Shown piece by piece: positions 53,765-64,000 of a stretch of 64,000 nt of DNA; position 1 is the first letter of the stretch; the number at the start of each line of letters is the position of its first letter. The notes beneath the pieces were generated by a model, which ran no database searches, was not told the origin of the DNA, and saw only the letters and a program-made list of their open reading frames with translations. A program made the position numbers and the translations under genes. This stretch comes from Mucilaginibacter sp. cycad4. Its GTDB lineage: Bacteria; Bacteroidota; Bacteroidia; Sphingobacteriales; Sphingobacteriaceae. The stretch is taken from assembly GCF_034263275.1 (NCBI RefSeq), contig NZ_CP139559.1, forward strand, positions 4,712,001-4,776,000. Direction: 5' to 3'.

Positions 53765-54819
53765 CTGCTTACCTCCCTACTCTTAACACCATTAAATAAA
53801 TTCAAAAGCAAATAAAATTGAGCCCCAAATATTAAACTCGCCAATACTATATGTGCAGCCTGGGCTATCGGCGGTAAAGCAAGATATGACAATAAAATCC
53901 CGGTAACTATTTGCAGCGTGATCATTAAAAAAGTAAAGCTCATCAGCTGCTGCTGGATTGAATGCCTGTTAAAGCCCCTGCGGATCAAAACAAATAAAGC
54001 CACATTAAGCACCAGCACCAAAACGGCCACATCCCTGTGATGCTGAAAAATTTCGCCGGCATTAGTGATCCAATCTTTACGGTAACCTCCCTGAAAATGA
54101 TTGGCGACAGCGTCAATCTTTTCACGTACTTCAGTACCAAAGGCAATCTGCAGAATACTTACAAACAGTGCCGCAAGCGTTATAATGTAAACCAAAGGTG
54201 ACGCACCCGAAGTGCTCTTTCCTGAGATTTTTGCCACATGATAGGTGTAAATACAAATTGCTAAAATGGCCAGTGCCAAAAGCATATGTACGGTAACTAT
54301 CCAGGCAATTAAATTAGTTGATACTACAATTGAGCCTAACCAGGCCTGGAAACCAACAAGTACCAGGTTGAAAATACTCAGGATAGCTATTCTTTTATCC
54401 GTTTCCCAATAGCTGAAAGAGAATACCACCGAAAGCAGGAGGAAAAGGCCCGATAAAGCACCGATAAGGCGGTTTATATATTCAGTCCATGTTTTGCCTG
54501 CGTTAAACTCCTCAGGCACAAGGATAGAACGGTCTTCGCGGATTCTTTTCGCCAGATCACTGTACCCGAATACATCAAGTGTTTTTGCAAAACGCTGGTT
54601 CTTTTCAACGCGCTTGGCTACGTACTTCTGTTTATAATCTTTGGGCAGATCACTAATATCAGTAGGCGGTATATACCTTCCGAAACACTTTGGCCAGTCG
54701 GGGCACCCCATACCTGAACCTGAGCTACGTACAACACCACCGGCAAGAATCAAAACAAACAGCAGAACAATGATTGTAATATTGATCTTTTGAAACCTAT
54801 TTTTTGCGGCTGTGCTCAT
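53761..54819 (-). CDS. ctaA: Heme A synthase (CtaA/COX15)
   Basis: A 352-residue eight-helix enzyme converting heme O to heme A. N-terminal GGVVRSSGSGMGCPDWPKC carries the family motif. EYINRLIGALSG and VTVHMLLALA hold the expected heme histidines. The gene's start is 145 bases after ctaD; the spacer is largely a palindromic element. Confidence 0.93.
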   Translation of the reverse strand: MSTAAKNRFQKINITIIVLLFVLILAGGVVRSSGSGMGCPDWPKCFGRYIPPTDISDLPKDYKQKYVAKRVEKNQRFAKTLDVFGYSDLAKRIREDRSILVPEEFNAGKTWTEYINRLIGALSGLFLLLSVVFSFSYWETDKRIAILSIFNLVLVGFQAWLGSIVVSTNLIAWIVTVHMLLALAILAICIYTYHVAKISGKSTSGASPLVYIITLAALFVSILQIAFGTEVREKIDAVANHFQGGYRKDWITNAGEIFQHHRDVAVLVLVLNVALFVLIRRGFNRHSIQQQLMSFTFLMITLQIVTGILLSYLALPPIAQAAHIVLASLIFGAQFYLLLNLFNGVKSREVSR

Positions 54820-54837
54820 CTAAATGTTTCTAAAAAT

Positions 54838-54944
54838 TTAGGGTACCTATTCTGAATTTGAAGATTTGAAAATTTATTGATTTGAAAATATCGATTTTCA
54901 AATTTTCCACATTTTCAAATCTTCAAATTAGGATGGTACCCTAA
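54838..54944. repeat. 107-bp palindromic element between ctaD and ctaA
   Basis: Ends TTAGGGTACC (54838-54847) and GGTACCCTAA (54935-54944) are perfect inverted repeats, followed inward by TTTGAAGATTTGAAAAT and its near complement. It takes up most of the 145-base spacer inside the oxidase operon. Confidence 0.75.
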
Positions 54945-54964
54945 AAGATCAGATAAGTATTAAT

Positions 54965-56854
54965 TTATTTTACTTGTTCGTTTGCTTTCAGCGTACTTGT
55001 AAACTTATTAAGTTCCTCCAAACCTGCAGGATTATCTTCGAAATCATGAGGAAGGTTTGAACTCATTGTTTGCGAGTAAGGAACAGTTTGAGGGATGTAA
55101 TCCTCTTCGGCTCCCGGTTTGCTGTAATCATATGGCCAACGGTAAACAGTTGGGATTTCACCCGGCCAGTTACCATGCAGGTGCTCAACAGGTGTAGTCC
55201 ATTCCAGGGTATTTGATTCCCATGGATTTTGAGTTGCTTTTTGTCCTTTGAATATGGATACAAAGAAGTTATAAAGGAAACCAAATTGTGTAAGCGCAGC
55301 GATAATAGCAGCCCAGGTAACGAATGTATTTATGGTTAACCATTTTTGCATTGAAGCAAATTCGGTGAAGGCATAGTACCTGCGTGGTACACCGTCAAGA
55401 CCCATAAAGTGCATTGGGAAAAATACCAGGTAAGCACAGATAAATGTTAACCAGAAGTGCAGGTAACCTAATTTTTCGTCCATCATACGGCCGAACATTT
55501 TAGGGAACCAGTGGTAAACACCGGCAAGCATGCCAAATATAGCTGCAGAACCCATTACAAGGTGGAAGTGGGCAACCACAAAGTAAGTATCGTGTAAATT
55601 GATATCCAAAGCAGCGTTACCCAGGAAAATACCTGTTAAACCACCAGAGATAAAGAACGACACCATACCGATAGCAAAAAGCATAGCAGGCGTAAACCTG
55701 ATATTACCGCGCCAAAGTGTAGCTAACCAGTTAAATGTTTTTACAGCAGATGGTACTGCGATGATCAACGTAGTGATCATGAACACACCGCCCAGGAAAG
55801 GATTCATACCGGTAACAAACATATGGTGGCCCCATACAATGAACGATAATACGGTGATACCGATCAAAGAGTAAACCATCGCATGGTAACCGAAGATCGG
55901 CTTGCGTGAATTTACCGACATCACCTCTGATGAGATCCCCATCGCAGGCATGATTACGATATATACTTCCGGGTGACCCAGGAACCAGAATAAGTGCTGG
56001 AACAGGATCGGGCTACCACCTTCAAATGGTTGCTGTACGCCGTTTAACACGATATCAGATAAATAGAAGCTTGTACCAACGCTGCGATCAAATATCAGCA
56101 ATACAACACCGGCTACTAAAACCGGGAATGCAAGGATACCCAATATTGCAGTAAGGAATAAAGCCCAGATAGTTAAAGGCATTTTCCAAAGGTCCATTCC
56201 TTTTGTACGCATGTTCAATACAGTACTCACGTAGTTGATACCACCCATTAGTGATGACGCTACGAACAATACCATACTGATCAACCACAAGGTCATACCC
56301 TCGCCTGAACCCGGCATCGCTTTAGGCAATGCTGATAATGGAGGGTATATCGTCCAGCCACCGCTGGCCGGGCCTTTTTGTACAAAGAACGATGACAACA
56401 TGATAACGCTGGCCAAAAAGAAGAACCAGTATGAAAGCATGTTCATGAACGGTGAAGCCATATCACGCGCACCTACCTGCAATGGGATCAGTAAGTTGGC
56501 AAAGGTACCGCTCAAGCCTGCAGTTAATACAAAGAATACCATGATGGTACCGTGTATGGTAACCAACGCAAGGTAAAAATCGGGGCTGATACGTCCGTTA
56601 GGAGCAAAACGGCCTAACAAGGTAGTTAACAGCGGGAATGTTTTATCAGGGTAAGCAAGCTGGATCCTAAACAGGATTGACAAAATCATTGCGATAACCG
56701 CCATAGTAATACCTGTAATCAGGAATTGCTTGGCAATCATCTTGTGGTCCATGCTAAATACGTATTTAGACAGGAATGATTGGTCATGGTGGTGTTCGTG
56801 ACCGTGTTCGTCGTGGTGGGCTCCTGCGTGGTCGTGAACTGCTAATGTTGACAT
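54965..56854 (-). CDS. ctaD: Cytochrome c oxidase subunit I (aa3 type)
   Basis: A 629-residue catalytic subunit with at least 12 helices. It has heme a ligand His101 (LVTIHGTIM), CuB/cross-link His294 and Tyr298 (GHPEVY), CuB His pair in VWGHHMF, and heme ligands in HDTYFVVAHFHLV. The first 25 residues hold nine histidines (residues 7-23), an extension the core enzyme does not need. Subunit II is encoded just before it. Confidence 0.97.
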   Translation of the reverse strand: MSTLAVHDHAGAHHDEHGHEHHHDQSFLSKYVFSMDHKMIAKQFLITGITMAVIAMILSILFRIQLAYPDKTFPLLTTLLGRFAPNGRISPDFYLALVTIHGTIMVFFVLTAGLSGTFANLLIPLQVGARDMASPFMNMLSYWFFFLASVIMLSSFFVQKGPASGGWTIYPPLSALPKAMPGSGEGMTLWLISMVLFVASSLMGGINYVSTVLNMRTKGMDLWKMPLTIWALFLTAILGILAFPVLVAGVVLLIFDRSVGTSFYLSDIVLNGVQQPFEGGSPILFQHLFWFLGHPEVYIVIMPAMGISSEVMSVNSRKPIFGYHAMVYSLIGITVLSFIVWGHHMFVTGMNPFLGGVFMITTLIIAVPSAVKTFNWLATLWRGNIRFTPAMLFAIGMVSFFISGGLTGIFLGNAALDINLHDTYFVVAHFHLVMGSAAIFGMLAGVYHWFPKMFGRMMDEKLGYLHFWLTFICAYLVFFPMHFMGLDGVPRRYYAFTEFASMQKWLTINTFVTWAAIIAALTQFGFLYNFFVSIFKGQKATQNPWESNTLEWTTPVEHLHGNWPGEIPTVYRWPYDYSKPGAEEDYIPQTVPYSQTMSSNLPHDFEDNPAGLEELNKFTSTLKANEQVK

Positions 56855-56874
56855 ATCTCTATTTCTTATCTTTA

Positions 56875-58065
56875 TTAATTATTTAACGCTAACCTATTTG
56901 TTGAAGCACCGCTTTGCTCGTTGTTTGCTGCCGCAAAATGAAGCTCTTTTCTTAAAGCATCATTGAGATAAGGCTTTTGCCTTGACAGCCATGACTGATA
57001 TTCGGCTTCTGAAACAACACGTACAACTTTTTGCATGTTGTAGTGGCTTCCACCGCATATTTTGTTGCAGTAAAGGGTATATTCAAATTTAGGGTCGTCT
57101 AATTTGGTGCGCATTTCTGCGGTAGTAATAGTAGGGGTAAATTTAAAGAAGGTTGGTAAGCCGGGTACCGCGTTCAATTGAACCCTGAAATGAGGCATAT
57201 AAACGCTATGGATCACATCCTGGGCAAGTATATTCAACCTGATTGATTTATTAACGGGCAGGTACATGGTATCAACCCTTAAATCATCAAAGCTACTTTT
57301 CTTTTTAAAGTTAACACCTAACAGGTTAGCACCTGTAACCAAACGGAAATCCTTAGGGCCTAATACACCATCTTTACCAGGATAACGCAATTCCCAGGCA
57401 AACTGGTGACCGGTTACATCGATATTGATATCATCTTTAAGATTTTCACTGTTCATGATCTTCTGCCAGGTAAAGAAACCAAACACAACCAGGATAGTCA
57501 GCACAATGGCCGGTGCAATTGTCCAAACCTTTTCAATGGTATTATTGTGTGGCAGGAAGTGTGCGCGGCGTTTATCAGAATGACGGTATTGGAACAGGAA
57601 TGTAAACAGCAGGATCTGGGTAACAAAAAATACTATCATTGTTAAAACAGTAGTGACGGTAAACATCTCATCTATTTTAACCCCATGGGCCGAAGCGGCT
57701 TCCGGTAAGGTCATACTGCCTTGCTCGGTAAACGACCAATAAGCCCCGTAAAGACCAAGAACAAGGAAAATGATGCAGATTACGGCCATTACGTTATTCC
57801 ATTTCAAACCTTTTTTGCCCTGCATTTTCAAGGTAAGGTCATATATCTTAAGGATTTTGCCAACGATAGCAACACCTAAGCAGATCAGGAAAAAGATAGC
57901 TACATAATATGCCACCCCGGTCCAGTCAACCTTAGGAGCCTCTTCCTGACCCGGAGCCGCACCGGCGGCCTCAGTTTGCGCCATCAGCAGGTTTGTGCCA
58001 AGTAGCATAAACACAGCGAAGAACGATAGTAGTTTTTTAGAATTTATTAGTTTTCTGAATCCCAT
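56875..58065 (-). CDS. ctaC: Cytochrome c oxidase subunit II (CuA)
   Basis: A 396-residue protein with a signal peptide (cleavage near QTEAAG), three predicted helices (about 48-68, 85-105, 130-150), and a periplasmic cupredoxin. The CuA site is YCNKICGGSHYNM. There is no C-terminal cytochrome c fusion. It accepts electrons from a soluble or ActE-type cytochrome. Confidence 0.95.
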   Translation of the reverse strand: MGFRKLINSKKLLSFFAVFMLLGTNLLMAQTEAAGAAPGQEEAPKVDWTGVAYYVAIFFLICLGVAIVGKILKIYDLTLKMQGKKGLKWNNVMAVICIIFLVLGLYGAYWSFTEQGSMTLPEAASAHGVKIDEMFTVTTVLTMIVFFVTQILLFTFLFQYRHSDKRRAHFLPHNNTIEKVWTIAPAIVLTILVVFGFFTWQKIMNSENLKDDINIDVTGHQFAWELRYPGKDGVLGPKDFRLVTGANLLGVNFKKKSSFDDLRVDTMYLPVNKSIRLNILAQDVIHSVYMPHFRVQLNAVPGLPTFFKFTPTITTAEMRTKLDDPKFEYTLYCNKICGGSHYNMQKVVRVVSEAEYQSWLSRQKPYLNDALRKELHFAAANNEQSGASTNRLALNN

Positions 58066-58114
58066 TTTAGTAAGCTGTTTGGTATTCTGTATTTTGGTGC
58101 AAATGTAATAATTA

Positions 58115-59383
58115 TTATATGTGATGATGAAGGCTTTCCTGTAAGAACGGGTGTTTTTTAGGAACGAGCGACTTAAACTTGGTTAAGGCCGTCATTGCTG
58201 TGAAGGTAAATAAACCTCCGAAGCCTAAAAATACACCTACTTCAATCCAACTGATTTCAGTTAACCATGATGAAGTAGGGCCAACAGTACCAGGCATAAT
58301 CATCATAAAGTAATCAAGCCAGTGACCAACAATCAGGATGATACACATAATCTCTACTGTACGATAAATACGTTTAGAATCACGGGACATCAACACTAAT
58401 AAAGGGGTAAGGAAGTTGATGATAATGTTAAGCCAAAACCATGGTTTAAACTCAGGCTCCCACCTCTTAAAGAAGTAAACGGTTTCTTCAGGGATGTTGG
58501 CATAGTAGATCAACAGGAACTGTGCAAACCAAACGTAAGTCCAGAAAATCGAGAACCCGAAGATCAGTTTGGTTAAGCTGTGCATATGGTCTTCAGTAAC
58601 CCACTCAAAGTAACCGATCCGTTTCAACCTGATCAATACCAGTGTAATAACAGACAACCCGCTTACCCACATGGCAGCAAAGTTATACCAGCCAAACATG
58701 GTCGAGAACCACTCTGCCTCTAATGACATGATCGTATCAAAAGCATATATCGGCGTAGTAAATCCAAAGATAACCAGGAACAGGCATGACATGTTAAAGC
58801 TCTTTTTGTAGTAGAACATACCACCCAAATCGTCTTCTGCTTCTGAGTATTTGGCCAATAACCAACCGAATACACAATATGAACCGAGGAAACAAATCAA
58901 ACGGATTATAAATCCAACTTTATTCATGTACCCGGCTTTACCTGCGATAACAGCATTGTAATTTTCACTATGCGGATCAGTAACACCTACAGCGGCCCAA
59001 ATTTTATATAAGTAAGGGGCCACAACCTCTTTACCTTCTTCGTTGGCTACTGTATGCGTTAATGAAAACCCTGCGACAACTATTACAATAAGTATAATCG
59101 CAGCAATCCAAAGAACTTTTCCGAAAGCCTGAGGGATCCTGATCATCGATGCAGACCAGCCGGCTTGCGCTGCGTACTGTACGGCACAAAAGAAAATTCC
59201 GCACATACAAACCGCAGCAAAGTAATAGGCCATCAGCAACAGGTTGGCAAATGTACGCTCGGTATAGCCAAGCGCAAAGCCACCAAGTATGGCAACCAAA
59301 CCAATCACGATGCATATCAAGCTCCATGTTTTGGCTTTGCCGACAAATTCGTATTGCCCGTCAAAATTATTATGAGTCTTCAT
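58115..59383 (-). CDS. actF: Alternative complex III subunit ActF
   Basis: A 422-residue membrane protein with about ten helices, member of the quinol:cytochrome c oxidoreductase membrane subunit family. The start at 59383 (MKTHNNFDGQYEFVGK) is preferred over 59422, which would overlap actE. It follows actE by 13 bases and precedes the oxidase genes. Confidence 0.88.
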   Translation of the reverse strand: MKTHNNFDGQYEFVGKAKTWSLICIVIGLVAILGGFALGYTERTFANLLLMAYYFAAVCMCGIFFCAVQYAAQAGWSASMIRIPQAFGKVLWIAAIILIVIVVAGFSLTHTVANEEGKEVVAPYLYKIWAAVGVTDPHSENYNAVIAGKAGYMNKVGFIIRLICFLGSYCVFGWLLAKYSEAEDDLGGMFYYKKSFNMSCLFLVIFGFTTPIYAFDTIMSLEAEWFSTMFGWYNFAAMWVSGLSVITLVLIRLKRIGYFEWVTEDHMHSLTKLIFGFSIFWTYVWFAQFLLIYYANIPEETVYFFKRWEPEFKPWFWLNIIINFLTPLLVLMSRDSKRIYRTVEIMCIILIVGHWLDYFMMIMPGTVGPTSSWLTEISWIEVGVFLGFGGLFTFTAMTALTKFKSLVPKKHPFLQESLHHHI

Positions 59384-59396
59384 TAATATCTTTTTC

Positions 59397-59972
59397 TTAT
59401 AAGGTTTGTAAATGGTGAACATACATGATCACTTTCCAGCGTTCTTCGGGAGCAAGCTGAGAAGCGTATGAACCCATAGCATTTACACCGTAAGTAATGG
59501 TATGATAAATTTTACCGTCTGTAAGGTCTTTCATGTTACCACCGCGTGATGACTGGCCTTTTGAATATGATGGAGGGGCCGGATAACCATGCTGTACCAC
59601 TAAGCCATCACCCTGACCATTAACACCGTGGCAAGGAGAGCAGAAATGCTCGAACAAGATCTTACCTTCAGCATAGTTAGCCTGGGTTTGAGCCAGGACA
59701 GATTTAACCTCAACACTGGCTAATTCATAACCCTCTTTGGTATTTGGATAATCAAATTTGGTAAAGCCAACCGGTATAGTTCCGGCAGGAGGCAACTGAG
59801 CGGTTTTACCATCTTTGAAATTATTATTTTTCTGATCCGGATCGTATGCTAAATGCTCGTACATATTAGGTGCATACTCCCAGCCGGTACTCCTTTTATC
59901 CTTGCACGATGTAAAAACTATCGAAGCAGCGATAATAGTAACTATAGTTCCTAATATTTTAATTTTATTCAT
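59397..59972 (-). CDS. actE: Alternative complex III cytochrome c subunit ActE
   Basis: A 191-residue lipoprotein (lipobox Cys23, FTSC) with a monoheme site CSPCH at 111-115 and a distal Met expected from NAMGS. It passes electrons from complex III towards the oxidase. A Met nine bases earlier is possible. It overlaps actD by eight bases. Confidence 0.92.
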   Translation of the reverse strand: MNKIKILGTIVTIIAASIVFTSCKDKRSTGWEYAPNMYEHLAYDPDQKNNNFKDGKTAQLPPAGTIPVGFTKFDYPNTKEGYELASVEVKSVLAQTQANYAEGKILFEHFCSPCHGVNGQGDGLVVQHGYPAPPSYSKGQSSRGGNMKDLTDGKIYHTITYGVNAMGSYASQLAPEERWKVIMYVHHLQTL

Positions 59973-60501
59973 AGCTAACATATTTTCTGTCGTTATGCTT
60001 AACTTCTGTAGCGCCCGCTTCTTTTAGTAAATTAGTGATATCGTCGTGAGGAATATTCCCTTTAGCATTAATTGCTATTACAAATTTATCATCAGTTGCA
60101 CGCAGGTCCATTACCCTTGGCGCCCGGCCCGGGAACAGGTGGCTTGCAAAGAAGAAAGTAAATGTCATACCGAATGAGGTCCACAATACAGTCCACTCAA
60201 ATGTAACCGGGATAAAATCGGGGATAGCAAAAAAGTTTTTACCACCGATGTTGATAGGCCAGTCATGAACCAGCATATAGTAAACCATGCTGAACATGAT
60301 AGTACCACCTAAACAACCGAACATAAATGCTGCATAACCAAGGCGCGAATCTTTAATGTTTAATTTAGCCTCAATACCGTGGATTGGCATAGGCGTATAA
60401 ACGTCATAAATAGGTACGCTGTTCTTTTGCAGCTTATCAATCCCATGCATCATATCATCGGGATCATCAAAAACGCCTAATATATATTTAGTGCTACTCA
60501 T
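59965..60501 (-). CDS. actD: Alternative complex III subunit ActD (DUF3341)
   Basis: A 178-residue protein with two helices (about 58-80 and 107-130) and a small C-terminal domain, typical of DUF3341/ActD. It lies between actC and actE with short spacing. Confidence 0.92.
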   Translation of the reverse strand: MSSTKYILGVFDDPDDMMHGIDKLQKNSVPIYDVYTPMPIHGIEAKLNIKDSRLGYAAFMFGCLGGTIMFSMVYYMLVHDWPINIGGKNFFAIPDFIPVTFEWTVLWTSFGMTFTFFFASHLFPGRAPRVMDLRATDDKFVIAINAKGNIPHDDITNLLKEAGATEVKHNDRKYVSYE

Positions 60502-60506
60502 TAGTA

Positions 60507-61979
<1,473 letters not shown>

Positions 61980-62005
61980 ATATCTTAATCTCTGTATATA
62001 AAAAT

Positions 62006-64000
62006 TTATGCCTGAGCTTCAGTTTCAATCAAATTTCTAACTTTTGTCTGGTAACCAATACCTGGTTGTACGTTAAGTTCTTCAAGCACGTAGTAAGTTC
62101 TTTCACTTGCAAGTGCTTTTGAAACTTCAGAGTTAGGATCATTCCTGTTACCGAACACGATAGCGTTAGCTGAACATGTTTGCTGACAAGCCATTTTGAT
62201 TTCGCCGTCTTTAAGCGGACGTTTCTCAATTTTAGCTTTCAGTTTACCGGCCTGGATACGCTGGATACACATTGAGCATTTTTCCATAACCCCACGGAAA
62301 CGTGTAACCACGTCAGGGTTAAGTACTAATTGTGTATGTTCGCCTTGCAGGTAGTTATCAAAACGTGCGTCATTCCAGTAGTTGAACCAGTTAAAGCGGC
62401 GTACTTTGAACGGACAGTTGTTAGCGCAATAACGTGTACCTACGCAACGGTTGTAAGCCATGTGGTTTAAACCTTCAGACGAGTGAACGGTAGCTAATAC
62501 CGGGCATACTGTTTCACAAGGTGCGTGGTCACAGTGCTGGCAAAGCATTGGCTGGTGAACAACCGATACATTGTCAAAGTTCTCAAGCTTATCAATTTCC
62601 TTCTCTTTGGTAACTGCTTCTTCGCTGTTGCCATGGTCATTGTAGCTATAGTAACGGTCGATACGGATCCAGTGCATTTCACGACGACGTGAAACCTCAT
62701 CTTTACCTACAACCGGGATGTTATTTTCTGCAGAACATGCAACCACACAAGCACCGCAACCGGTACAAGCGTTAAGGTCGATAGCCATTACCCAATCGTA
62801 AACTGGGCGGTCATGGTTATCCCAAAGTGATTCGCCATTATAATCTTTACGGCCGTGCTCATTACCGCTGCCTGCTGCAGGGTTCTTTTTGTATTCAACA
62901 AAAGTTGCCTCGCGGATCACGCTTCTGCCCTCGTACGAGTGGTGGGTTTGTGTTTGCGCAAGCGGTGATTTGTAACCGGCCGACTTGAATGAAGCTACAG
63001 CAGCAGTTTGGAAAGTACCATTGCTTAAGCTAAAGAAAGGGAAGGCATTTTTACCAACATTGTTACCAACCGGACCAGCATTTGTACGTCCATAACCTAC
63101 AGCTACTGATAAAGTTCCCTGTGTTTGACCAGGCTGAGCCAATACCGGTAACTCAACTGAATAACCGTTAGCATCGATCTTAATCACATCACCTTCTTCC
63201 AGTTTCAATTTCTTCATATCAGAAATTGACATAGCAGCAAAGTTATCCCAGGTAACTTTTGAAACCGGATCAGGAAGTTCCTGCAACCATGGATTGTTGG
63301 CACGTTTACCATCACCTATAGCCTGGCTAACATAAAGCTGCAATTCAAATTTGTCACCATCAGCTGCAACAGCTTTGCTCTGGGTTAATATTTTTTGAGT
63401 TACACCGGCAAGATCAAGGCTAAAGCTGTAAGCCGCCGCCGCTACAGGAGCAACTATCACCATACCTGTTTGCAACAGGGTTTCCCATCCTTTTTGACCA
63501 GACAGGCCACCTTTTGCCAACAAACCTGAATCCCAGGTTTTGCGTACGTAAGTGTAATAATCTTTTATTGGGTTTTCCATCCAAACCAATAAGCTGTGCT
63601 CGGCCTGGCGGGTATTATAAACCGGGTTAATGGTTGGCTGAATTACAGTGTAGTAACCTTCAACAGCGTTTGCATCACCCCATGTTTCCAAATAATGGTG
63701 ATTTGGGGCATTAACGGTAGCTAATAAAGCTGTTTCATCAGCATGATCTGCAAATGATACAGTTAAACGAACGTTTTTAAGCGCTGCTTTAAACTCATCG
63801 TTTTTATAGTAATCATATGCAGGGTTAGCGTTCAGGAATAATACTGCACCAACATCACCGCGTTTTACTTCACTTACAAACTCAACAAATGCAGCGTCGT
63901 TACCGGCATATTGTTTTGATGGGTTATCCAAATCGATGGTAGTACCGTAGCTGCCTAATAAGGAGTTGATAGCATTAACCAACACTTGTGTAGCAACATC
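62006..64000 (-). CDS. actB: Alternative complex III subunit ActB, C-terminal part (partial)
   Basis: The frame is open to the window edge (665 codons seen), so the N-terminus lies outside. Up to about residue 390 of the visible part is a molybdopterin-oxidoreductase-like domain (no Mo-cofactor site expected in this family). The rest is a ferredoxin-like domain with cluster motifs CTGCGACVVAC, CQHCDHAPCETVC, CVGTRYCANNCP and CSMCIQRI. The upstream partner actA would be just beyond the edge. Confidence 0.93.
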   Translation of the reverse strand, partial: DVATQVLVNAINSLLGSYGTTIDLDNPSKQYAGNDAAFVEFVSEVKRGDVGAVLFLNANPAYDYYKNDEFKAALKNVRLTVSFADHADETALLATVNAPNHHYLETWGDANAVEGYYTVIQPTINPVYNTRQAEHSLLVWMENPIKDYYTYVRKTWDSGLLAKGGLSGQKGWETLLQTGMVIVAPVAAAAYSFSLDLAGVTQKILTQSKAVAADGDKFELQLYVSQAIGDGKRANNPWLQELPDPVSKVTWDNFAAMSISDMKKLKLEEGDVIKIDANGYSVELPVLAQPGQTQGTLSVAVGYGRTNAGPVGNNVGKNAFPFFSLSNGTFQTAAVASFKSAGYKSPLAQTQTHHSYEGRSVIREATFVEYKKNPAAGSGNEHGRKDYNGESLWDNHDRPVYDWVMAIDLNACTGCGACVVACSAENNIPVVGKDEVSRRREMHWIRIDRYYSYNDHGNSEEAVTKEKEIDKLENFDNVSVVHQPMLCQHCDHAPCETVCPVLATVHSSEGLNHMAYNRCVGTRYCANNCPFKVRRFNWFNYWNDARFDNYLQGEHTQLVLNPDVVTRFRGVMEKCSMCIQRIQAGKLKAKIEKRPLKDGEIKMACQQTCSANAIVFGNRNDPNSEVSKALASERTYYVLEELNVQPGIGYQTKVRNLIETEAQA

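Overview
The window comes from a member of the Bacteroidota, most likely the Sphingobacteriaceae (Mucilaginibacter/Pedobacter-like). This is inferred from several signs: an alternative complex III plus aa3 oxidase super-cluster, Bacteroidota-type promoters (TTG-N19/20-TAnnTTTG), a TonB receptor with an N-terminal carboxypeptidase-regulatory-like domain, a fungal-like IlvC, and many palindromic intergenic repeats. No rRNA, phage, CRISPR or recognisable defence locus was seen. One tRNA (Arg, ACG) is present.

Layout. 0.1-8 kb: a siderophore TonB receptor with a PepSY membrane protein under a Fur-like operator, a small lipoprotein, a secreted S15/CocE hydrolase, and an Endo-H-like GH18 lipoprotein with a crystallin-like tail. 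8-17 kb: housekeeping genes (pgk, gap, obgE, adk, a peroxiredoxin) mixed with two GNAT acetyltransferases, a broken antitoxin-like gene, and a polysaccharide remnant (WecA-like transferase plus two genes truncated head to head at about 13.55 kb). 17-23 kb: an FtsX/MacB-type permease behind two tandem palindromes, a quinone oxidoreductase, and atpD-atpC.

23.6-38.6 kb is a complete branched-chain amino acid cluster on the + strand: ilvD-ilvB-ilvN-ilvC-leuC-(GxxExxY)-leuD-(methyltransferase)-leuB-[IS3 element]-(methyltransferase)-leuA-ilvA. Together with an aminotransferase encoded elsewhere it would make Ile, Val and Leu. Three non-canonical genes sit inside it, and an IS3-family element with a GAA target duplication splits it. 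A second IS3-family element (TTC duplication) follows ilvA in the opposite orientation.

40.4-47.2 kb is a histidine-utilisation operon on the - strand (marR-hutH-hutU-hutI-ftcD), converting histidine to glutamate. It is headed by a MarR gene with a perfect 24-bp palindrome a few bases before its start. 47.6-64 kb is a respiratory super-operon on the - strand. It runs from the alternative complex III genes actB (cut by the window edge), C, D, E and F into the cytochrome oxidase genes for subunits II and I, ctaA, ctaB, two subunit III genes, subunit IV, sco, DUF420, a small membrane protein and DUF983, then DUF2461 and an OmpA-like lipoprotein. Electrons would pass from menaquinol through ActB-F and cytochrome c to the aa3 oxidase.

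The most unusual content is the pair of SAM methyltransferases in the leucine genes, the head-to-head truncation scar, several operator-like palindromes, and at least five families of palindromic elements in the spacers of these operons.
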